Below are positions 48,506-64,000 of a stretch of 64,000 nt of DNA, one piece after another (position 1 is the stretch's first letter; each line of letters starts with the position of its first letter). The position numbers and the translations under genes are program-made. The notes under the pieces are model-generated. The model saw only the letters and a list, made by a program, of their open reading frames with translations. It had not been told where the DNA came from and did no database searches. The DNA comes from Seriola aureovittata. Lineage: Eukaryota; Chordata; Actinopteri; Carangiformes; Carangidae. The stretch is taken from assembly GCF_021018895.1 (NCBI RefSeq), contig NC_079379.1, forward strand, positions 21,570,276-21,634,275. The letters are read 5' to 3'.

Positions 48506-49375
48506 GTGTGAAAGTGAAGGAAAAATCTGCACATGTCCAGTTAAGAGTCAGACAGCGACAACACAACACAAAGTGTAATCTCAAAACTAAATGGTTTATA
48601 TTTTATTAATTATTTTACAGCCATTTGTATTATACCACATCCAAAGATGTTGTCCGTGCTAAAGAGATCCACTAGCTGTACTGTAGTGTACTGTAAACGT
48701 TTAAATGAAGTGGTCATAAGAGTAATGGGATTGAACTGCAAGGCTAAAAACACATTTTGACATGTCACAGGTGTAATTAATACAGCTAATGACGACAGAG
48801 TAATCAGTAACACCTGTGGTTTTCCTACAGTGACAAGTCAAAACCCCGACATTAAAAAGGCATTATGAATGCTTTTAGTTTTCTCAGGTTCTGGACCAGT
48901 AAAGTTGGTCCAGTTTTTTTCTACTCAATTTTTTTTGTGTAAATTGCATTTGCATTATTCTTTTTATTATACCAGATGTGACAGAGATGACACTGACTCA
49001 TTTTTGATTAATAGGTCTCACTAACTGGACACCGTTTCCACTCAACGCCACAGACTACACTGTATCAGAAAAGCTTGCTGCATTATTTCTAAGGGTTGGT
49101 CTCCATTAGAGATATGTAGTCCTGGATGTTAAATACGTGGAAATAGCTTCACAAATAAAAGGATATTTTTGGACTCCAGCTGTTCAGATACTTCCTGGAA
49201 TCTCCCTTGAAGTCGCCGCATCGTTTCCTCCATCTACAGGTCACGTCACAGTATTTTCACAAAGTATTTAAGCAAACATTGTTGGGCTTGTTTTCAAGAC
49301 ACACAACTAGCTCACATCAGACAAACTTACCGCCTCTGTCATGTCTTTAGCTGCTTTGGAGTCTGTTTGTGACAT
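48411..49375 (-). CDS. hsbp1l1: hsbp1l1: heat shock factor binding protein 1-like 1 (complete, 3 coding exons)
   Basis: Three exons give a 68-residue coiled-coil protein: MSQTDSKAAKDMTEA, then MEETMRRLQGRFQEVSEQ, then after LESKINE the hallmark MGTRIDDLEKNVSDLMTQAG and a short tail ending QAISK. HSBP1 family proteins are small trimeric coiled coils; HSBP1 binds the HSF1 trimerisation domain and damps the heat shock response, while the role of the L1 paralogue is poorly known. The core RIDDLEKN-x-x-DLMTQAG is shared with HSBP1; the short QAGMEEQAIS-type C-terminus and the slc66a2 neighbour favour HSBP1L1. Joining exons 2 and 3 at AT..AC borders gives exactly 12 residues between FQ and MG, the spacing I recall in human HSBP1 and HSBP1L1. 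The gene is divergent to slc66a2. Confidence 0.92.
48506..49166 (-). other. U12-type AT-AC intron of hsbp1l1
   Basis: On the minus strand the intron begins ATATCCTTTT (49166 downward). It ends TTCCTTCACTTTCACAC, where TTCCTTCAC is one base from the U12 branch-site consensus TTCCTTAAC and lies about 8-10 nt from the terminal AC at 48506. Removing exactly these 661 nt restores the frame and the family spacing, while no GT..AG pair I could find does so. Splicing by the minor spliceosome is inferred from these signals. Confidence 0.85.
49167..49233 (-). CDS. hsbp1l1: hsbp1l1 coding exon 2
   Basis: Acceptor GACCTGTAG|ATGGAG opens the exon. Its 67 nt encode MEETMRRLQGRFQEVSEQ then LESK plus the first base of an Ile codon. 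There is no usable GT at the conserved end; the next bases are ATATCCTTTT, the textbook U12-type AT-AC donor. Reading on without splicing hits a stop within about 12 codons. Confidence 0.88.
49331..49375 (-). CDS. hsbp1l1: hsbp1l1 coding exon 1
   Basis: ATG at 49375-49373, 15 codons (MSQTDSKAAKDMTEA), then donor GCG|GTAAGT in phase 0. Another GTGAGT donor-like site on the same strand lies near 49481, so the 5' UTR may itself be spliced. An ETS-like GGAAGT core lies near 49556-49563 and could mark the promoter. Confidence 0.88.
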
Positions 49376-50589
49376 CGTTTTGTTTTTGTTTGTTTGTTTT
49401 TTGTTCGACTCCACTCCACCAAACTGTGACTGTATGTTTGGTCAAACTAGGACGTGACCACGACGATAAAAAATCACAACTCACTTTGCCTTCGGTAGCT
49501 TCAGCTGCGACTCCATAACTTTGCCGTAAGTTGAGTCGAGCGACTAAAAACAATGACTTCCGCTTGTAGTGCTCGTCTTTTCAAAATAAAAGCCGTTTTA
49601 CGAACGCATTGCTACGGATTTTTTTGTTGTTTTTTTCTCCAGTGCAATCGTATTTGAAGTAATTTGTGATGAACTGCTAACGCAAACAGTTAATTACACA
49701 GTAATATCAATTTATTACCAGGCCAAATTTGTCTACAAACATACATGTAAATCATAGACAAAATTCAAAGTTGTACTAGTATCAGCCACGGACGTGAAAG
49801 GTTAAATATTTTTGATTTAGACTTACAAATATGCCACAATGTCTTAGTCCTCAAAATAAGCACAGTCTGAAGCCATTGTCAAATATCCCAGAAAAGGTAG
49901 CTGCATGACATATTACAAAATTTTCCAAGAGACAATTTCTTTAATTAATTTCTTTAATTTATTTCTTTAATGTAGTTTTAGTGTAAAGTTTTATCATTTT
50001 ACCTGAATCTGCAGCTACTTCTAAGTTTTGGTGATTGAAATGAATTTGATCTTATCATAAGGCTGGGATGGGTGTCTTTAATACTTAACAGGACATTCCA
50101 CCAGGGCAATAACTATATAAAATAGTTTTTTGATTCATGTCTGCAACACCTCAAAGCCCATTTCCCACGCGATATGTTGAACGCTTTTTATTATGAAGGT
50201 ATCTTTTGCGACATTTCCGGTTTTGTGTTATCTTACTTTGACGGGCTTGACTTTGACATCCGCAGTGATTTGTATGCATATGGGAAGAGCATTTTTGTTA
50301 ACTCTTTGTAGACTGGTTTGGCCTCTCTAACTGTGTGCTCTGTGTAATGTAGATGAGCAGGAATAATCCCTTCTCCCCTCACTGAAGCTTTGGTTTTTAT
50401 ATAACAGATTATCCTGGATCATAGTGACGGATGACAGATGAGAGGTTGTCTGCCGAGCGAGTTATATAACTTTCATTAAACCTTTATAATCTTTATAATC
50501 TGGATTTTGTGTCTGCGACAATCTGCATTCACTCCCACTGAATATGTTGAACACTATCATTAGAGAGGCCCCAGAAATGGACTTCAAAA

Positions 50590-52165
50590 GGTATAGTGGT
50601 GTGTCTCCCAGATATTTAGGAAGATGGTGGTTCAAGATGTGTCACTACAGGGCCCCTCCTCTAATGGAAGTTTCTCCTCAATACAGTATTTATTGAACAG
50701 ATTAATCAACAAGGGGCTGAGCTGAGTGAGGAGGTGTTAGGGAAAAAACTAAACTATAGCACAGTAGTGAGAATGAATTAGATATCCCATTTACTATTGG
50801 AGAGTGCACCGAGAAAAGATGCAATATGTTATATAATGATTGAACAGCTAAGTTAAAGAAGTTTGAAGAAGTTGCTGTGGTTATTCAATAAGTTTGCAAG
50901 GATAGGAAAATCCCTATATGAGCTGGAAGGAAGCAATTATACTTCGAATCGGAAGACTTGTGAAACAACAAACCCATTGCTGTAACGTCACATATCTGTA
51001 AAGTGATGGAACGGATGGTTAATTGGTGGCTGCATATCATAATGGATTTCAGAGAGTCATGAGCAAAATGGACCCAGTTCTGTGTTTAGATGGTGGTTAA
51101 TAAAGAGACAATGGCTGCAGAGAAGGGTTGTTGATCAAGCTACACTGCATTGGAATTGTGGGAAACTTCTTCAATTGTCAGAGCTCTCGGAAAAACATGT
51201 TCCAGTAAATGGTACGCCCCAAGGAAGTTTTATAAGACAGGATATATGATATATTTGAAAATCTACCATCAGACATCTCTGTTTGCAGCTGATGGAGCTC
51301 TGTGGAAGAGGAGAGGCAATGTAAAACTTAAAGTTAACAAACTATAAAAAGGAATAAATCAAGTGTAAAGATGGGGAACAGAATGGAGTTTTAAATTCTC
51401 TTTGGAAAAAACTAAAGTTATGTTCTTCAGAGAAAAGAAAATCAGATAAGGCATGAGTCTGAAGTTATGTGGAAATAATCCAGAGAGAGTAGAATGCTAT
51501 TGTTTTTTGGGAGTTAATTTTGCCCCCAGGCTCAGGAGCCAAGTCTGTGCTGTCAGACCTGGATGTTATTCAGAGTCGTGCTCTGAGGATTTGCTTGGGG
51601 GCAGTAAAAAACAGCACCAGGAGAAATATCACTTTGGCTCTGCAGGAAATGGCCGATGGCCAACTACAAGATAAGTCTGAGGGGACACAAAGGAAATACA
51701 AAGACAAGTTTTGGATGGATAGTCAAGAACATAGCTGAACAAATGAAAGTTAATGACATTGAATTTTGTCCAGCTGTGCTGTTCAGCAGTATTACAGATT
51801 TAAGGATAATAATTAGAGTGACTATATAGAGCTTTGTACAGACTGGGGTTTGGTGAACATCAGAGGAAGTGAAACAATCATCTGTAGTGACCCAGTGTCA
51901 GCACTGTCGAGCATTAAAACAGGATCAGCCTAATTTAATGCTAGCCAGTGAGGGAAAACATAACGTTCATGTGGGCACCAGCACACCCAGGAATCCTGGG
52001 AAATGAGAAAGCAGGCAAGTTAACGAAGGAGGTGGTTAGGAGAGAATATGTGGATATTAATATTAAACTTTCAAAATCAGAGTGGCTTGGAAACAGTATA
52101 GTGCAACAAAAGGAACAATACAAAGGGCGCCAACTACAGTAAAACCACATAGAAGAAGAAGCAGC
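50590..52165 (+). mobile_element. decayed I-clade (I/Nimb-like) LINE with RNase H domain
   Basis: Frameshifted but readable pieces occur in the right order. They are reverse transcriptase motif TSHICKVMERMVNW near 50987-51030; VNGTPQGS near 51206; the catalytic FADD box as FAADGALWKRRGN near 51283; SFKFSLEKTKVMFF near 51390; then LDVIQSRALRICLGAVKNS near 51559. An RNase H domain follows, with ETIICSDPVSALSSIKTG near 51875 and ITFMWAPAHPGILGNEKAGK near 51957-52016. The order RT then RNase H is typical of the I group of LINEs. Stops, frameshifts and the altered FADD box mean it is dead. It ends in GAAGAAGAAG-like repeats. Confidence 0.82.
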
Positions 52166-52599
52166 TTTTTTTAAACATCTTTATTGATAATAGACATATC
52201 ATAGAACACAGACAAAATAATCACATATAAATAAAGAAGTCATTAATACACACAAAACAACAGTAGCCTACACCCAGGGGGAATGACAAAAATAAAATAA
52301 TTTTTTTTTGAATTAAAAATTGTTTTAATGTAGTGTTTGGGTTCATTTTCAAATACTATACACAAAGGTATAAAATGGATGAATTTGGATATGGACAAAT
52401 TTTGCCAAACTGATTATATATAATTATTTTAAGTTTGTTATTATTACTGAAGATACCCACAGTAGCCTACATTTTCCCAGTAGAGAGAGTCCGATAAAAA
52501 GTCAATGGTAGAAGAAGAAGAATAAGAGGAAGCAAAAGAATAATAAGAAGAAGAGGAAGCAGAAGAAGAAGATCTTTGTTTGAACCATCCATGGTTAGA

Positions 52600-57480
<4,881 letters not shown>

Positions 57481-57811
57481 GTATGTACAGAACTTAATGT
57501 GTCTGCCATGAAACATCAGTTGTAGTTCATCTGCCTGTCCCCCTCCATCTCTGTGTCTCATGCATGGCGACCCGGCTTGGCTGTCCCCCCACAGTCCAGC
57601 CGACACTAACTGACGATGACTAACAACATTTACAACATGTTTAGATGAAACATGTTGTCGTGCTGTTTTGTCCACATTCACTGTCCGACCATTGTAGCCA
57701 CTGCTGTGATGCTTTCAGTGCATGTTACCCTACACACCCTCAGTACAAGTGACGGATACATTTTCACTGAAAAACCTGTGTGGATTTGATTTTGCATGTT
57801 ATTTGTGCTTG

Positions 57812-58217
57812 AAGGAGCTATTTGTAAGTTATTGCCATATAGCTAGCGTTAGCATTAACAGCTGTTTACTCACCAGTCTAGAAGAAACGCTCAGCATCAA
57901 ACTTCATTCCTTTACTCACCAAGAGCTGTCTCTAGAAGTGGAAAGCAACGCCAATGTTAACTCTTGTCTCTATCACGTCTTCTGCTGAAATTAGCATGCT
58001 AACCAGCTAGCCTCGACCCGTCTTGTCACTTTCCGATAGCAACTCACTGTGGCCTCCAGTCTTCCCTGAAGACGTAGTGGTGCTCAGAGGGCGTATCATA
58101 ATTTCTTGTATTATAAAGACGATTGGTGAAGCTCTTGTCAAGTGACAATTAACTCCAACCACTCCCTGAAAGAAACCACGTTTGGCAGCAGAGAAAACTT
58201 ACAAATAGCCCCTTTAA
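57812..58217. mobile_element. MITE-like element with GGCTATTTGTAAGTT inverted ends
   Basis: The left end AAGGAGCTATTTGTAAGTT is mirrored by the inverted right end AAAGGGGCTATTTGTAAGTT. The interior includes AGCTAGCGTTAGCATTAACA and AGCATGCTAACCAGCTAGCC. It lies in slc66a2 intron 3. Confidence 0.65.
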
Positions 58218-61200
58218 ACCTGCCATTTCTATGAAATGACAGTCCAGGAAGAAATCAACAGCTCATGTGTTCTGAACTCACTCATTCTAGTCTTTAGTAA
58301 TCAATGATTTACAGTGGACTAACCTGTGATAGTACAGTTTCAAAGCACTTACTGACATCTTCTAATTCAAATTTTTCTAACTTTCTGTTTATGTTTTTAC
58401 GGTGTGATATGCAACAATTGTTTTTGATATAAGCTCTCAAACCAAATGTGTTTTTATGTATGTTTAATGACCCTTAAATTAATGCATGCTTATCTTATCA
58501 TGCCCTGAAATATGAATGTAATGTAATGTAATGTAATGCCTGATTTTTGCTAGTGGCTTTTAATCAGTGTTGCCTTTTAACTGGCTTTTTAAATGTTCTT
58601 TGAACTACACTTGGTTTCACCGTAATACCTCTTTTACAATTTATAAGTCAAGAAATCTGTGGTCTGGGATGTGCAGAGAAACTGCAGTTATTAGTCTTTG
58701 TGTCTCTATCTGTACTTTAAGGCAGATTTTGTCTTTTCTCCACCAATAGTGTGAGCTTGTTGAAATGATCAGTTTATCTTTCTTGAGAGGATATTGAACT
58801 TTAAACATGAAACCTGCTGGTGTCTGATTTAGAAATAAGGTTTGTGATATTCTATATTCTTTTTTTATTGTCAACAAATCCCATGAAAAGATCCAAATGA
58901 ACAATGAATTGTTTTGCCTGTGATGCCAAAGACTGGTTTATCTTATTCCTCCGCGCTAATGAGCTCCATTGTTGTCTTAAAACTTTTAAACTTGCCTTGA
59001 GAAGGCCAAGCGGTCAAAATATCACTGAAGCTCAGTTTGCAGTCATTTTCATAAACTTTTGAAAACACATCAGTGGATCACACTGTTACGCTGATTCCCA
59101 TGTTCCTTCATTACCATAAACTTAGGAACTCTAGTTTAATTTAATTCCAAATACACCATCCTGCTGCTGTGAGCACTCACTAGAGCACATAATGCATATT
59201 AATCTGCAGCTGAAAATAGTCCCCAACATATTCACTATTTATTGCTGTCTGAGTAACCTTTGATAAAAACTATAGTTTCCAGCTGTTTTGGGATGTTGAT
59301 CACTGAAACTATGTGTGTGACCTGTTTTTAAAGATTTACATCTTCAGAAGGAACAGGTAAGGAAGTAAGACAGTACACTGTTTTGGTCTTTGGTCAACTT
59401 AATATTTAGTTACCATAGGGCAGAAATCTGCTGTGCTGCTCACTTTGGGTTCAGGCTGTTAATGTTGCACTTCAGTGGTCCACGGCCAGTCAGTGACATC
59501 ACAACCCGTGTTCTCCGTCAGCTGCTCACAGGCCTTTTTTCACAGCACTCGTGACAGTAGGAAAAGCACATACTGTTACTGATACCATTAACCCTGGCTC
59601 CGTTCTTTTAATGTCCCAGTGAGGCAGCGTGCACAATGCCAGGACCCTGAAGCAGCTAAATGGAATTCAGCCATCTTTATTTTTTTATTATTTACATCGG
59701 TGGTTTTCCTGCTGTGACAAATCACAATGTCTCCAGTGAAAAAATGCACGTTGAGAGGCGGCTTGTAGTGCAGCAGTCACGTTTGATCCTGTAGAGAAAC
59801 TTGCTTTAAGAGGCTCAGCTACACTACATACCAGGCTTAACTTCTCCAGTTTTACAAAGGCAAAGCTTCACATGATTTGAATGAAAAAGAAATCTGACCT
59901 GAAATTCTTAAGCTGTGCCCCAATTCTTGACTTCATACTTATTATATCGAAGCAGCTTTGGATTATGTATGTCACTATGTTTACTAAAAACATAATGGTT
60001 GTGTATTTTTAGGTTTGCTATTGACTTCTGCACCATAATACTATAATTCACCAAGGGAGTACTCACAGCTGAAACTTTTCTTTTTTCTTTGTTAAATGTC
60101 AGTGACAGTGGCATTCTGAAGTTTGGTTTCTGATGATGCATGTGTTGTGTTATTTCCTGTTTATATAAAACTGTAAAATATATTTATTTTTTATATTCCA
60201 CAAACTAAAACAGTCAAAAGCTCAGTATATAGTGGACACTGTATACCATATGTATGCATTATGGATTTGGGAAACAACATTACTGAAGAAAAGGCTGTTG
60301 TTCCTGGTATGGACACTAGAGGGCAGTAGAAAACAAATATTTGCATGATGTCAAAAGGCACAGTACACTGGGCTGAGTGTGTTATAATAATAAAAAATTC
60401 TCCTCTTGGGACTAGTTAACGCAAACTGGTATGGAAGAGCTATCTTGTAGTCTTTTGTTGGATGTTTTCAATTAGATAAGAACAGAAAAGCGTTAGCAGG
60501 TTTCACCAATGTTGTGGCTTTCTGTGGTTCAGAGGCACCAGAGGAGGAGCAGGGTATTTGCTTGTCTCCAGTGCCCAGATGTGGTGCTGCCGGCTCGGTT
60601 TGCCCACATGTTGAAGCTGGCTCCGGATGGTCATCGATCAGTGAGCTCTGCCAAGAGTCATTACAACTGACAGAAAGTCATGTTCTTTGATCGTAGCTTT
60701 GCTGGTGTGCGCCTGCTCATTGATCTGCTAGAGGAAATATCAAGAGTGAGCATGTTGTACTCCACGATAGAAAGCATTAAAACACCCAGGTAGAGGAAGG
60801 GAAGACATGGGGGGGGGGGGGAGCAGAGCTGTGGGCTGTGGATTGGTTAGACAGAGTTTCACTGGAGCATTTGCGGTTGGTTTCAGGGCTGTTAGATTGA
60901 TGCAAGATCAGAGATGCTGCGAAGAAAAGGCAAGTTATAGAGATCCTCAATGTGCAGAAACGTCAAGCATCAAACTGGTGTCAGTGTGCAGGTGGACCAG
61001 CTTCATTGTGGCTTTCTGCAGGGACACCATAGTATTTTTAAGTCGGCAGGACAAATTTCTCTGATTGTTCAGTTTGTTCCCTTTATGTTCGCTGAGCCTT
61101 AATCATGTCACTTTTTTTTTTTTTCTCATAGCACAGAATCATTATCTCACCAGGCACTTTTATCAAACAGCTGGACGCTTGTACTCAGAAAGAAAAACAC

Positions 61201-64000
61201 AATGTAGCTTACTTTTAATAGAACTTCATAGGATGCCCAAATAAGGATGATTTATAATAGATATGACTAGCTGTGAGCATTTCACGTAAAGACATTGTAC
61301 CTCGTAATTTGGCAGCTTTAGATAACATCCTGTAACTGAGAGTGTACATAGTCTCCAACAATGTTTGTGGTGCTGTAAATAGCCTACGGTCACTACTAAT
61401 GGCCACATCTGTGCTACACAGTAAGTCTTTTGGAGCATGTGTAGTTTTAGGTCCAAGACAGGGGATAAATCCTGGTGTAATAGCAGCTCAGTGTGATTTA
61501 TATGGAAGACTGCCTGCTGCAATCCTTTAAGGAGATTAAAAGATCAGATCATTTGGCTGTGTCAGAATCAGACATGCTGGTGATCGCTCAGGTGGAGGTA
61601 AAAGGGTTTGGGGGGAAAAAGTAAGATGAAATATTTCAGGTAAAAGTTTTGGCAGTGACAGTAGGGAAAGTTTCACTATGTGTAATGTGGGCTTGGGTTA
61701 AACTTTACTTTTAGTTATTCGAGAGGCCTGAAAGAGGAAAACCCTGATTAGATTTTTCAAAATCTCCCAACAGCATAAAAATGAATTTGTCTGAGCAAGC
61801 AAACCGTCAAACAAGGCTCTGCTCCATGATTGAATTTTTTTTTTTTATGCAAACTTATGGGCGTCTGCGGTTTCAGACTCCCGGGTAGCTTTACCTGTTT
61901 ATTCCCAAGAGGCACAAGCTCTGTCTTTAAAAACCACATTCTCATTCACTTTCCGCTCAATTAATCTCAGGTTTTGAGATTATTTTACAGCCGTAAATAA
62001 ACTGTGAATTGAAATTGTAGCATTTATTCCTGTCACCGCCTCTAAGGTTCCCAGGATTGTACACACAGGAAAATATTTTTAACTAGAGAAAAATAAAAAG
62101 GATCAACTTTAACTGGATCTTGCAGAACTTTTGCATTCTTTAGGAAAACTTTTGTGAAACCTTGAAAACCTTTGCAACTTTTGTTTGAGGCATTTCTCAC
62201 AGAAAAACCCAAAAGTTCTCTCAAAGGGTTTGCGAGAGTCAGTGTACTTCCCAAGTACACTTGGGAAACAGGGAAACATCAATGGAGTGGACACATCGAT
62301 GGGAGCAGTTCATAAAATTTTATTCTACCATAATGTTGTGTTTTTCTGCAGCTGTGGAAATCCGCCTCCGTCTTTTTAGACTTGGATGTTGCTTGGATGT
62401 TAGAATTGTATTTGTCATTAAAAAACAGCGACTTAAGAAAGACAGCAAGCTCAAAACAAATGTCACCTTGTCACTCGAAACAGTAACGATAGAACATACA
62501 CCACATTTTACTGTGAAATCTCATCTGGTTGTTCTGCAGGGCTACAGATTTTTTTTTTACTCCATGTCCAAGTCAAAGGACATGGAGTAAAAAATCATCT
62601 TTATTAGTTAACAATATTTAGGTTTAGTTAACTGAGCCGCTCAGAGGCCACTGACAGCTGCTGGCAACTTCTAACTTGTCTGAATGTTTTCTTGCATGTT
62701 ACTCAATGCATGAGTTGACGCTGTGAATCCATCAATACACCTTAAAAGTCTCTATGATAGCTTTGACCAATCCATTTCTTTTTAGTGGCTCTCTTGCATG
62801 GCATACACTTTAGGGATGATTGGATTTTCAAGAGCTTAAAGGAATGTATTTGAATTTCAGAGGATTTATTGAACTGTGAATATTCTGTCTCCGCACTTGG
62901 AGAAAAAAAGTGGCGGAGAGTCATTCCAGTGCGCTCTGGCAGCACTACACCAATGCTTGAGTGGTCCTGTACCGCATAAATGTTGGTGTAATGATGTTAC
63001 AGAGCTACATGGCAGTATAAGAGATTTAAATTCATTTCTACGGTCTTGTAACGACTCATTAGTCATTCTGCTCCCACAGGGCGTCGGTACCTGTGGCTTC
63101 ATTGGGTTTGCCATCTCAGAATAAATCACCTTATCCCGTAGGTGCAGTTATCTGATCCCTAAGGGGAGGTAGAGGCCTCACTTTTACCCTGGGTCCGTTT
63201 TATAGAAGAGACATAGCATTTAGTCTAGGTGGCAGTGCAGAAACGTTGCAGTGCTTTGGCTTGGCAGTGAAAACCTATTAATCATTTTGACAAAGCTCCC
63301 AGTCCAAATTTCAGAAAATGAAGCCTGTTGAAATCCAAGGTTCAAATTCCCTGGTCATTATAACTGTCTTCCATAGTAATGTTCCTGCTTCTCCCACGGC
63401 TGCTTTTGAGTGACAGCAAGCCATTATTGAAACTCCCCCCGTAGACTTTTCCAGGGCCTAACTGAAGCTGACTGGGAACAGTTGGTAAACAAGCATTGGA
63501 AATCTCCATCTCCGACCTGTGTCTTCCTACACATGTACCACGACTCTGTGGGTCTTCAAACTGAGCTGCATGCAAGATGTTTGGCCACCACAGGGAGTCT
63601 ATTGTATGCAGCTCCAGTCTGTTCCCACACAGCGCCACCGCCGTTGCCACACAGTGCAGAGATTAAAGAGTGAGGAGGAGAATGCTGCAGGGTATACAAG
63701 TGGCTCAGTGAGAGATGGTGTATGGCAGGGTATGGCTCAGGTACAGTGCTGTGATACGCATCCCCTTCGTGGTCAGTGTGAAATGAAGTGACACACTGCT
63801 CTGCTCACAAGATACTGTTCTGACAGAAAAAAATTACTCAGAATTGGAGGTGTATGCGCCCGCTGCTGTCTTTGAACATCTGCACATACAAGATTAGGAG
63901 ATGATGACAGTTGAGCGCTGGCACGAAGGAGTGTAATTACTGAAACATGAGGCTGAGACAAGGACTGCATATACTTGAACAGCATGTCATATTCACAATG
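58218..64000 (+). other. slc66a2 intron 3 (presumed), no exon found
   Basis: I looked for the next slc66a2 exon (expected FDPHHFWQW-like start) and did not find it. The stretch has an ATGTA-type short array at 58514-58538, an isolated G run at 60809-60820, the hairpin at 62548 and a short perfect palindrome AGTGTACTTCCCAAGTACACT-like at about 62241 (9-bp arms). An 82-codon plus frame at 62876-63124 overlaps an 87-codon minus frame, and neither has recognisable motifs. Confidence 0.4.
62548..62596. other. perfect inverted repeat (hairpin), stem about 17-19 bp
   Basis: TTTTTTACTCCATGTCC, an 8-nt loop AAGTCAAA, then GGACATGGAGTAAAAAA. It lies in slc66a2 intron 3, or past that gene. Confidence 0.85.

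Noticed and set aside
49347..49553. 68-codon minus-strand frame over hsbp1l1 exon 1
   Set aside because: Wrong frame relative to the conserved exon and not continuous with exons 2 and 3.
62866..63129. Overlapping 82- and 87-codon frames on opposite strands
   Set aside because: No similarity I can name and no splice borders; expected at this rate by chance, though a search would settle it.

Overview
The window looks like nuclear DNA of a ray-finned fish, most likely a percomorph/acanthomorph teleost. Coding exons are short, flanked by GT..AG (in one case AT..AC) introns and widely spaced. Long (GT)n/(CA)n microsatellites are dense. Several interspersed repeats resemble families I know from spiny-rayed fish genomes. 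I see nothing bacterial, no CRISPR array, no operon and no convincing tRNA or rRNA gene. Most of the roughly 64 kb is intergenic or intronic.

Three protein-coding genes are well supported. (1) hpcal4 (hippocalcin-like 4 / VILIP-2 type neuronal calcium sensor) lies on the minus strand with coding exons at 15449-15288, 13580-13365 and 13278-13081, giving a complete 191-residue protein. A CpG-rich segment at 30.5-30.9 kb with strong minus-strand donors is a candidate non-coding first exon and promoter, which would make a first intron of about 15 kb. (2) hsbp1l1 (heat shock factor binding protein 1-like 1) lies on the minus strand with exons at 49375-49331, 49233-49167 and 48505-48411, giving a 68-residue coiled-coil protein. 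Its second intron has all the marks of an AT-AC, U12-type (minor spliceosome) intron. (3) slc66a2 (PQLC1, PQ-loop transporter-like protein) lies on the plus strand. Its first three coding exons are at 53232-53434, 54149-54282 and 57430-57480, and the rest of the gene is beyond the right edge. hsbp1l1 and slc66a2 are divergent neighbours, as I recall for the human pair on 18q23.

Two further exon-like segments are not recognised: a minus-strand exon at 2253-2021 with two in-frame alternative donors, and a segment at 38731-38856 that is open on both strands and whose plus reading ends in a basic C-terminus.

Mobile DNA includes a 5'-truncated LINE of the L2/Rex type at 33748-34385 flanked by a 362-bp direct repeat (two mismatches), a decayed I-clade LINE with an RNase H domain at about 50.6-52.2 kb just upstream of slc66a2, another decayed L2-like fragment near 14.5 kb, and several MITE-like elements with terminal inverted repeats. 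A frameshifted coiled-coil gene relic lies near 20-20.9 kb. By region: 0-12 kb repeats plus one candidate exon; 13-31 kb hpcal4 and its probable intron; 31-48 kb intergenic with repeats; 48-64 kb the hsbp1l1/slc66a2 pair. The three genes act in unrelated processes (neuronal Ca2+ sensing, a stress-factor-binding coiled coil, a membrane PQ-loop protein) and do not form a system. I did not find a convincing new biological system. The most unusual observations are the AT-AC intron and the long duplication around the LINE.
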